DNA from: Planctomycetales bacterium | GTDB taxonomy: Bacteria; Planctomycetota; Planctomycetia; Isosphaerales; Isosphaeraceae | NCBI GenBank assembly: GCA_027435495.1 | Contig: DAHZZC010000334.1 | Coordinates: 1 to 16,099, forward strand | Direction of reading: 5' to 3' | DNA: 16,099 nt | In this document: positions 6,286 to 16,099 of the stretch, one piece after another | Layout of the letters: every line of letters starts with the position of its first letter | Position numbering within the stretch: the stretch's first letter is position 1 | Translations under genes and position numbers: made by a program | The notes under the pieces: model-generated | Told to the model about the DNA's origin: nothing | What the model saw: only the letters and a program-made list of their open reading frames with translations | Database searches by the model: none

Positions 6286-6323
6286 GGTGGTACTTCGGGG
6301 ACGATTGGTGGTAGAAGGTGGTA
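6286..6323 (+). repeat. Three direct GGTGGTA repeats spaced by about one and two helical turns
   Basis: GGTGGTA occurs at 6286-6292, 6307-6313 and 6317-6323, that is at 21 and 10 bp steps, so all three face the same side of the helix. The related ACCACC appears in the other orientation at 6207-6212, within a CACC-GAT-GGTG dyad. Arrays like this near a tRNA-derived att site resemble arm-type sites of tyrosine recombinases or excisionase sites. The rest of 6178-6384 shows no gene I can support. Confidence 0.5.
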
Positions 6324-6384
6324 CGGCCGAGTCGCGGCGCAGGATGCGAAGCGAGGGACCACACCTCGGCCGTAGGCGTTCGCC

Positions 6385-9853
<3,469 letters not shown>

Positions 9854-9861
<8 letters not shown>

Positions 9862-10402
9862 GGGATCGATCCGTCGCATCGTCCAGGCGAGAGGCCAGCC
9901 AGGCCCTCGCGAATCGCCACTCGCGCACCAGGGTGCTGACCGAGACGTCCAGGACGGCGGCCGTCTCCTCAATGCTGAGCCCGGCGAAGTAGCGGAGCAG
10001 CACGATCTCGGCGAGGTCGGGGCGTTCGACCTGGAGCGCGTGGATCGCCTCATCCACGGTGAGGAGGTCGTTGGCCGGGGGAACGATGAGGGTCAGGCCC
10101 TCGCTCAGCTCGACCCGGTGGCTGCCGCCGCCGTGCTTGCGAGCCCCCTTGCGCCGGGCCTGGTCGACCAGAATGTCGCGCATCGCCCGCGCGGCGGCGC
10201 CGAAGAAATGACGGCGGCCCTCCCAGCCGGGGTCGCGGTCGCCGACCAGGCGGAGGTAGGCCTCGTGGACCAGCGCCGTAGGCTGGAGGGTCTGCCCCGG
10301 AGGTAGGCGCCCGACCAGCTCGTCGGCCAGCCGCCGCAGCTCGGAGTAGATCGCCGGGAGCAACTCCGCCGCCGGTTGCCTCACCGTCCTGTCCTCGTCC
10401 AT
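9854..10402 (-). CDS. ECF-family RNA polymerase sigma factor paired with a Ser/Thr kinase
   Basis: A 182-aa sigma-70-type extracytoplasmic-function factor. Region 2 spans about 11-85 (PTALVHEAYLRLVG, then FFGAAARAMRDILVDQARRK) and region 4 about 115-170 (ERPDLAEIVLLRYFAGLSIEETAAVLDVSVSTLVREWRFARAWL, helix-turn-helix about 141-165). Its style matches the large set of planctomycete ECF factors annotated as the TIGR02999 family. No anti-sigma gene is adjacent; instead its stop overlaps the start of a transmembrane kinase gene. Kinase-linked ECF groups are known in which phosphorylation rather than anti-sigma release activates the factor, so that is the likely mode here. The start is ATG 10402; the open frame continues upstream but reads as non-conserved and crosses the direct repeat. 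Confidence 0.9.
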
Positions 10403-10509
10403 CTGCACCGTCGCCTTAACGACGCCCCGGCCGGCCGTCGCGCCGCCCTGGACGGGCAAGAAAATCGGAAAATTCTGACCATCCCGCGGCGTGGATTTCG
10501 GATGATTCT

Positions 10510-10550
10510 GTAGCGGGGCCGTTTTCCTCAGTAGCGGGGCCGTTTTCCTC
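10510..10550 (-). repeat. Two exact 20-bp direct repeats, 21-bp period, upstream of the ECF gene
   Basis: GTAGCGGGGCCGTTTTCCTC occurs at 10510-10529 and again at 10531-10550, separated by one base. The 21-bp period is two helical turns. On the minus strand each copy contains GGAAAAC, which loosely resembles an ECF -35 element, about 110-150 nt upstream of the sigma-factor start. It may be an activator or sigma binding site, or simply a recent slippage duplication. Confidence 0.7.
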
Positions 10551-10802
10551 CCTCGCAAGGAGGGCCCCCGCCGTGTCGGATGAGAGGCGGTTGTATTACC
10601 CGTCCGGTGGTCGCCGCGGCGACAGCCAACTTCACGCGTCATCATTCATGATAGTTCTGGGAATTACCGCTGTCCAGCCGAGCCCGAGAGCCCGTCCCCA
10701 GCCGGGGGTGCCACAGCGGGACCGAGCCGGCCTGGGCCCGACATCAAGTTGCATCTTCTGAATCCATATGTCAATTTTATCCTGATTTGAAATGTCCGGC
10801 CT

Positions 10803-10827
10803 CGTGACCTCGCCCGGCGAGGTCACG
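10803..10827 (+). promoter_or_regulatory. Perfect 11-bp stem-loop in the leader of the giant protein gene
   Basis: CGTGACCTCGC (10803-10813) pairs with GCGAGGTCACG (10817-10827) across a 3-nt CCG loop. It lies about 97 nt before the start codon. It could be a stabilising or regulatory RNA hairpin, or an operator on DNA (a GTGACC/GGTCAC dyad). No T-run follows. Confidence 0.5.
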
Positions 10828-10843
10828 CTGCACCTGCGCCCTC

Positions 10844-10859
10844 CCGGCCGATCGGCCGG
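10844..10859. repeat. 16-bp perfect palindrome CCGGCCGATCGGCCGG
   Basis: The 16 bases equal their own reverse complement and lie 64 nt before the giant gene start, 16 nt after the stem-loop. A protein-binding site is possible, but GC-rich palindromes of this kind also arise by chance in such genomes. Confidence 0.35.
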
Positions 10860-10923
10860 CGAGGATATCGCCACGCGCATTCCCCACGATGGCACACCTA
10901 AGGACGATGCGGAGTTCACCGAG

Positions 10924-13869
10924 ATGTCGCGCAGATCGAAGCCGGGCTGGTGGTTGCTGGGGAGCGGATCGGGGGCGACAGGGGGGAGGGCGAGAGGACC
11001 GAGGCGTTCGCCGCGGCCGAGGATACGGCGACCCATTCTCGAGGGGCTTGAGGACCGTTCGCTGATGTCGGTGGACGTCTCGCTGTCGGGCTCGACGGTG
11101 ACCTTCACCTCGTTCACTCTCAACGACAACCTGTACCTCCAGATGGCGCCAAACGGCGACCTGGAGTGGAGCACCGATGGGGCCAGTTACTCCACCGCGC
11201 TCGGGGCGGGCGGCGGCACGCTGGACCTCCTGACGCAGAACGTGACCATCGACACGCAGATCGCGAGTGCAGTGGGGACCACCACCGGCGGGGTCACTCT
11301 GACGGGCCCGTTCGCGACCGACGGCCACTCGTTGACGTTCAACGCCACGCCGGTCGGCTCGTCGCTCGAGTTCCTGCGGATCGAGTCGGACGTGTTCACC
11401 AATGGGGGCAACTTCACGGCCAGCCGCTACACCGGCGCCTTCCTCGGGACATCCGGCGGCGGCGGGGTGACGATCTCGACCCGGAACGTTGGCGGCGGGG
11501 ACCCAATCACCGGGGCCTCGCAGGGGGACTCGGGCAACCTGACGGTGAATGTGGCGAACTCGGACCCGAACAATCCGATCCTCAATGTCAATTTTAACAA
11601 CCCCCAGATCCAGGTCGACGCCGGCTCGCAACTGCTGGCCTGGGCGACCGGCTCGCACAGTGCCGGCGAGATCCAGCTCACGGCCACGAACGAGGACAAC
11701 GTCCTCGACGGCCTGAGCTTCCCGACGCTCGCGAGCGTTGTCCGGCAGTCGACTGTCAACTTCCAGAACAGCACGGCGGCCGCCCCGACGCTGGTCGAGG
11801 GGGGGACGATCGACATCGAGGCCAATTCGGGCGACAACTCGCTGGTGCAGCAGGCGGTCAACGGCGTTAGCAATAAGACCGGCGGGAGCAGCGACAACCC
11901 CTCGCAGTGGGGCCAGTGGGTCGGCGGCACGCTCAACACCGGGCTGCAGTTGCTCAGCCTGGTGCCGGGGCTCAATCTGCTGAAGCTGCCGCTGTCGATC
12001 AACTACCGGAACGCGGCCTCGACGGTGCAGGTCGGCGCCGACGTGCGGATCATCGGGTCGTCGGACGTGACGCTGTCCTCGGCGAGCACAGCCGACGCCC
12101 AGGGCCAGGCGATCTGGACGTACAACACGCAGTTCGGCGCGGCGTTCTCGTACATGCAGGGGGTGACCAACGCGGTGACCGACGTGGCCAACGGGGCCAT
12201 CGTGGCGTCGACCGGGGGCGGCGTGACGATCCAGTCGACCGACACCACCACGACATCCTCGACGGCGCGGACCGGCCAGAACCTCAACAGCGCCCCGAGC
12301 AACGCGTACAGCATCGCCCTCGCGGTGGCGATCGGCGTGGTCGATCAGACGGCGACGGCCACGGTCGAGGCGGGCGCGACCGTCGAGGCGGCCGGCTCGG
12401 TCACACTCTCGGCGACGGGGACCGGGACGAACACGACGACGCCGTCGACCGGCACCTACGTGACCGGGCTGGCCGGGGCCGCCCTGGGCTACAACGTCAC
12501 GAACAATAATATCCAGGCCCACGCCAACGGCACCCTGATCTCCGGCGGCACCGGCAGCAAACCGACGCTCTCGTTCGATCCGGACCGACAGGTGGATTAC
12601 GCCAACAGCGCCATCAAGGCGTCACCGTCGGCGTTCGTGGGCCTCACCACCGGCCAGGCGCTGATCTACTCCAGCGGGTCCAATTCTCCGATCGGCGGCC
12701 TGACCAACGGCGCGACCTATTATGTGATCGTCCCCGGCAGCGGCTCCAGCCTGCCGACCGACGAGTTCCAGCTCGCGGCCACGCTCGCCGACGCGATGGC
12801 GGGGAACGCTGTCACGTTCCAGCAGTATCCGACCCTCAGCAGCGCCGACGGCAAGACCACGGTGCCGATCTCGGACATCAATCAAACCAATGGGATGATC
12901 CAGTTCGACTCGGCCCCGGGCTTCACCACCGGCCAGGCTGTGACTTACCAGGCCGTCAAGGGGCAGGCGATCGGCGGGCTCGTCGACGGGGCGACGTACT
13001 ACGTGCTCCCGGACCCGTCCAACGCGGATCGCCTGCAGCTTGCGTCCCAGGCCGGGAGCCCGGCCATCCCCCTGAACCTCGACCCGGTGCTCCAGGGCTT
13101 CCAGCAGAGCCTGCCGGTGACCGTCAACCCGCAGGGGCTGCCGGCCAACGTGATCCAGTTCCCATTCGACGCGGGCTTCGGGCTGGGCGACAACTTCATC
13201 TACCAGGGGTCGGGGATCAGCGGCCTCCAGGACGGCGTCCGGTACTGGGCGATCCCCGATCCGGCGAACCCACAGTTGATCCAGCTTGCCGCCTCCTACA
13301 GCGATGCCCAGGCGGGCCTCGCCGTACCGATCGGCGCCAACGCGACGGGGGGACTCAGCGGCGGAACGCTGGTCTTCGACCCCGCGTTCCGGTTCGACGC
13401 CACGACGAACACGATCGACATGGGGTTCAACTACGCCGATGTCCCCGGCAATCCCCTCGCGAGCGGGACGTCCCTGACCTACCACGGGGCGTTCGGCCAG
13501 GTCGTCTCGGGCCTGGTCGAAGGTGGGACGTACTACGTGATCCAGGACGCGGCCAATCCCCGGCTGATGCGGCTGACGTCCACGTCCGCCGCGCAGGCCC
13601 AGGCGGCGGCGCAGGCGGGTCAGACGAGCTTCAACACCCAGTACCAGAGGGCCTACCAACCGGCCTACGACGCCTATCTCCAGAGCCATCCCAACGATAC
13701 TCAGGGGGCCTCAGCGGCCGGCGTCGCGGCGGCCCAGGCCGCCGAGTCGCAGGCCGGAGGCGGCGAGGACTGGGTCGCGCCGGCTATCGAATCGATCCTC
13801 ATCGGCACGGCGCCGGCGACCGGCTCGTTTCTGGTGACGGTCAATCCCGCGGGCACGCCGGTCGCCTAG
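10924..13869 (+). CDS. Giant beta-repeat surface/secreted protein, N-terminal part up to an in-frame TAG
   Basis: I do not recognise a defined function. From ATG 10924 (GGAG nine bases upstream) the frame gives 981 residues to TAG at 13867-13869. A basic start (MSRRSKPGWW...RPRIRRP) leads into LEGLEDRSLMS (39-49), a variant of the LEPRxLLS-type N-terminal motif of exported planctomycete giant proteins. Next come Thr/Ser/Gly/Asn-rich beta-strand repeats like filamentous adhesins (VTLSSASTADAQ, ATVEAGATVEAAGSVTLSATG). After these come repeat modules with the core GGLxxGxxYYVI...LQLA. The coding clearly continues past the TAG, so this is probably one gene interrupted by a nonsense codon. An in-frame ATG at 10792 also exists, but the extra 44 codons span the palindromes and look non-coding. 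It is probably a cell-surface or extracellular structural or adhesive protein. Confidence 0.75.
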   Translation: MSRRSKPGWWLLGSGSGATGGRARGPRRSPRPRIRRPILEGLEDRSLMSVDVSLSGSTVTFTSFTLNDNLYLQMAPNGDLEWSTDGASYSTALGAGGGTLDLLTQNVTIDTQIASAVGTTTGGVTLTGPFATDGHSLTFNATPVGSSLEFLRIESDVFTNGGNFTASRYTGAFLGTSGGGGVTISTRNVGGGDPITGASQGDSGNLTVNVANSDPNNPILNVNFNNPQIQVDAGSQLLAWATGSHSAGEIQLTATNEDNVLDGLSFPTLASVVRQSTVNFQNSTAAAPTLVEGGTIDIEANSGDNSLVQQAVNGVSNKTGGSSDNPSQWGQWVGGTLNTGLQLLSLVPGLNLLKLPLSINYRNAASTVQVGADVRIIGSSDVTLSSASTADAQGQAIWTYNTQFGAAFSYMQGVTNAVTDVANGAIVASTGGGVTIQSTDTTTTSSTARTGQNLNSAPSNAYSIALAVAIGVVDQTATATVEAGATVEAAGSVTLSATGTGTNTTTPSTGTYVTGLAGAALGYNVTNNNIQAHANGTLISGGTGSKPTLSFDPDRQVDYANSAIKASPSAFVGLTTGQALIYSSGSNSPIGGLTNGATYYVIVPGSGSSLPTDEFQLAATLADAMAGNAVTFQQYPTLSSADGKTTVPISDINQTNGMIQFDSAPGFTTGQAVTYQAVKGQAIGGLVDGATYYVLPDPSNADRLQLASQAGSPAIPLNLDPVLQGFQQSLPVTVNPQGLPANVIQFPFDAGFGLGDNFIYQGSGISGLQDGVRYWAIPDPANPQLIQLAASYSDAQAGLAVPIGANATGGLSGGTLVFDPAFRFDATTNTIDMGFNYADVPGNPLASGTSLTYHGAFGQVVSGLVEGGTYYVIQDAANPRLMRLTSTSAAQAQAAAQAGQTSFNTQYQRAYQPAYDAYLQSHPNDTQGASAAGVAAAQAAESQAGGGEDWVAPAIESILIGTAPATGSFLVTVNPAGTPVA

Positions 13870-14400
13870 GCCGGGACGACGGTGGACTTCGGGAACAGTC
13901 TCACGTTCGACGTGGGCCAGCAACTCATCTACGAGGGGCCTGCTCCGGGCAGCCCGGGCATCGTCGGCCTGACGCCCGGGCAGACGTACACCGTGACGCT
14001 CCCCGACCGGGTCGGCCACCCCGGCCTCGTGGCGTTCCAGGACGCCTCGGGCAACCTGGTTGACGTCTCGCTCGCCTCGGGGACGACCACCACGGCGATG
14101 TTCGGCACGCCGACTTCCGAGAACGTGACCGTCACTCCCTCGCAGGTGACGATCAACGACCCGTTCGAGCCGGGCACGCCGTTCGACCCCGGGCTGACCA
14201 ACGGTCAGGCGTTCGTCTACCTCGGGCCCCAGACGTCGAGCGACTCGGCGATCGGCGGCCTGGTCTCCGGCCAGGTGTATTACGTCATCACCACGAGTAC
14301 CCCAGGCATCTTCCAGCTCGCGAGCAGCTATCAGAACGCCACAGCCAGCCCGCCCGTGCCGATCACCACGCTGACCTCCGGCACCCTCACCACCAACATC
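12622..14400 (+). repeat. Six protein repeat modules with core GGLxxGxxYYVI
   Basis: The core motif recurs at 12691-12729, 12970-13008, 13216-13254, 13501-13542, 13960-13995 and 14251-14289, usually about 250-290 bp apart. Each module begins with FTTGQAVTYQ-like strands and ends LQLASSxxDAxAG...VP. The gap between copies 4 and 5 is larger (about 460 bp) because of an Ala/Gln-rich insert. Copy 5 contains the TAG: VTVNPAGTPVA before it matches VTVNPQGLPAN of copy 3, and FDVGQQLIYEG after it matches FGLGDNFIYQG. Confidence 0.75.
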
Positions 14401-16099
14401 AATTGCGCCCTGCCCTTCACGCCGGTCGACAACCGGACCACGCTGATGGCCCAGTTCGGCAGCATCAACACCGCCGAGATGAAGCTGCCCAGGCCCTTCA
14501 CGTCTTCGCCCAATACCCTGATCGCCGTGGGGACGCCTGGAGTGAACGTCACGGCCACGCTCACCGATGGCAACAACTCGTACGTCAGTAGCGGGATCAG
14601 CTTCGAGCCGTCCACCGCCGACAAGTTGCTCAAGCCCGAAGGCCTCTCCCAGCAAGCCAACCAGATCATCCTGGGCTTCTTTACCAAGTCCTCGACCACG
14701 TCGCCGAATCCCACGCCCACGCCCACGCCGACTTCCAGCAACGGTAGCAGTACGACCACAAGTTCGACTCCGGCCCAGATCCTGACCAACGCCCCCAACT
14801 CGACGGGAGGAATGCCGGACATCTCACTGATCGGCGCCATCTACATCCTGCGTGAGCCGACGGACAACGTCACGGCGGAGGTGGGCTCCTCGGCCGTGAT
14901 CGAATCGGCCGGCAGCGTGACCGTCTCCTCGACCAACTCCCTGACGATCGACACCTCCGCGAACGCCTCGTTTACCGGCAAGACCGAGTCGCCCACGCCC
15001 ACGCCGTCTCCAACGCCGGCACCCACGCCCACGCCGTCCCCAACCCCGTCCCCCACGCCCACGCCGTCTCCAACCCCGGCACCGACGCCCACGCCGTCCC
15101 CAACCCCGGCACCGACGCCCACGCCGTCTCCAACGCCGTCCCCCACGCCCACGCCGTCTCCAACCCCGACACCGCCGGACGGGACGAGCGGCTTTGCGGG
15201 GGCGCTGGCCATCGGGCTCGGCTTTTTCTCGCCGGTCTCGATAGCCAAGGTCGACGACAACGCCCAGGTGGATTCCGCCGGGAGCCTCTCGGTGACAGCG
15301 GCGACCCAGATCCCGTTCGAGGTGCCGACATCGGCCTCCGGGTTTGAAGGGGACATCGTCTATGACTCGGCGAATCCTGCCTACAACCCGCTGAATGCCC
15401 TCACCGGCCTGATCACCGACGTGATGTTCGGGCTCGGCTCGGATATCTTCAACAACTCAGCCTCCGCCTCGGTCGACCAGGGGAATGAATCCCGGACGGC
15501 GCTCTCCGGCAACCTCCAGATCTTCAGCATCTCGATGAACACGGATGCGACGATCGGCGCCGCCGCGATCAACCAGAAGGCGACGGGGTTATTGCCGCTC
15601 GGCGAGCTGGGCCTCCCGGCGATCGTCGACGTGAACATCTCGTTCGCGAGCGGCTCGCAGTCGGTCGCGGTCGGCGCGAGCACGCAATATGAGAACCTCG
15701 CCGAGGACGGCAACTTCTTCCTGAACCTGGCCCCCTCCTCGTTCATCGACACCTGGCAGCAGGCGGGAGACAAGGGGGGCCTCAAGAATGCCTTGCGGGG
15801 GATCGTGAAGCCGACCGGCGACGCGAACGCCACGAACGCCATCGGGATCTCGGGGTTCATCGACGTCCTGGACAATCAGCCGCTCGCCACGATCGACAGC
15901 GGCGCGAGGATCGGCGTGGGGCCCTCGGGGACTCTGTCGGTCACGGCGACGCAGCAGATCATCGCCGCAGCGCTGGTGCAGTCGGGGGACTCGGGCGGGA
16001 ACGTCGGGATTGCCGGAGAGGTCGCGTGGTTCAACCTGACGAGCCTGACCCGGGCCCAGATCCAGGACGGCGTCACGGTCGACGGCGGCGACGGCCAGC
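13870..16099 (+). CDS. Giant beta-repeat protein, continuation after the TAG; 3' end beyond the window
   Basis: The same frame stays open for all 743 codons to the window edge. It completes repeat module 5 (FDVGQQLIYEG...IVGLTPGQTYTVTLPD), carries module 6 and short Pro/Thr linkers, then returns to adhesin-like strands (AEVGSSAVIESAGSVTVSSTNSLTIDTSANAS; AKVDDNAQVDSAGSLSVTAAT; ATIDSGARIGVGPSGTLSVTATQQ). These later units restate the AxVEAGATVEAAGSVTLSATG unit before the TAG, so both halves belong to one protein. There is no ribosome-binding site or credible fresh start near 13870; a GTG at 13882 falls inside module 5. If the TAG is not read through, this part is untranslated and the locus is a pseudogene. 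Confidence 0.7.
14992..15177 (+). repeat. 30-bp-period minisatellite encoding a Pro/Thr/Ser linker
   Basis: About six copies of a 30-bp unit (starting ACGCCCACGCCGTCTCCAAC) encode (PTPTPSPTPA/S)n. Third-position differences (tct/tcc, acg/acc, gca/tcc) mark individual units. The frame is kept. Such linkers are extended and rigid and separate domains in extracellular proteins; copy number is likely to vary between strains. A shorter run of the same kind lies at 14706-14732. Confidence 0.85.

Larger units (their letters stand above)
10403..10923. other. Divergent control region between the sigma/kinase operon and the giant protein gene
   Basis: No gene is supported here. From left to right it holds a 21-bp-period direct repeat (10510-10550), a short ATCAT-TC-ATGAT dyad (10641-10652), an AT-rich patch (10740-10795) that probably contains a promoter for the plus-strand gene, an 11-bp stem-loop and a 16-bp palindrome. 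In the AT-rich patch TTGCAT (10749-10754) is a possible -35, but no hexamer at normal spacing is a convincing -10. Confidence 0.5.

Noticed and set aside
10746..10774. TTGACA on the minus strand (10769-10774) as a -35 for the sigma operon
   Set aside because: The hexamer 17 bp further on is CAACTT, not a -10, and the site is about 370 nt from the sigma-factor start.
10777..12522. A 581-codon open frame on the minus strand opposite the giant gene, and others like it (12622-13689, 13711-14655)
   Set aside because: Arg/Gly/Asp-rich, low-complexity translations typical of the antisense of GC-rich coding DNA; the plus strand shows clear repeat homology.
14992..15177. Short regular repeats that could suggest a CRISPR array
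   Set aside because: Units are contiguous with no unique spacers, have a 30-bp coding period in frame, and encode a Pro/Thr linker.

Overview
The window is GC-rich bacterial chromosomal DNA, most likely from a planctomycete of the Isosphaera/Gemmata kind. This rests on an ECF sigma factor overlapping a membrane Ser/Thr kinase with a long WD40 tail, on a giant repeat protein with the LEDRxLxS-type N-terminal motif common in planctomycete surface proteins, and on weak or absent Shine-Dalgarno sites. It is an inference from gene style, not a marker-gene identification.

Left part (1-3314): an arsenic resistance operon on the minus strand reads arsR, acr3, an arsenate-reductase-type LMW phosphatase, then arsM (cut by the left edge). 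The last three genes are tightly packed (4-nt overlap, then a 40-nt gap). Near-identical CTATATT(T/C)GCC motifs precede both arsR and acr3 and are candidate ArsR operators. The arsR-side copy also lies just upstream of a divergent ynfA-family (UPF0060) membrane protein gene, which may therefore share the control. The expected chemistry is arsenate to arsenite, then efflux by Acr3 or methylation by ArsM.

Middle (3315-6384): a small putative zinc-ribbon protein gene, a gene-poor stretch ending in a strong extended -10 promoter, a glycine-rich RRM RNA-binding protein with a structured leader and terminator, and a secreted choloylglycine hydrolase/penicillin acylase-family gene. That gene is cut by one in-frame TAG exactly where the family has a Tyr, and the frame then stays open for 58 more family-like residues. 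After it lies a 44-nt 3' fragment of tRNA-Ala(GGC). It is flanked by a 28-bp dyad on one side and helically spaced GGTGGTA repeats on the other, and looks like an integrative-element attachment scar.

Right part (6385-16099): a minus-strand ECF sigma / Ser-Thr kinase-WD40 pair with an 8-nt overlap, preceded by a 21-bp-period direct repeat. Divergently, on the plus strand, is a giant beta-rich repeat protein that runs off the right edge. It too is split by a single in-frame TAG, at 13867, inside one of its own repeat modules, and later carries a 30-bp-period minisatellite encoding a Pro/Thr linker. Two amber codons interrupting otherwise open genes within about 8 kb is the most unusual feature of the window. 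Decay, base-call error and UAG readthrough are all possible explanations.
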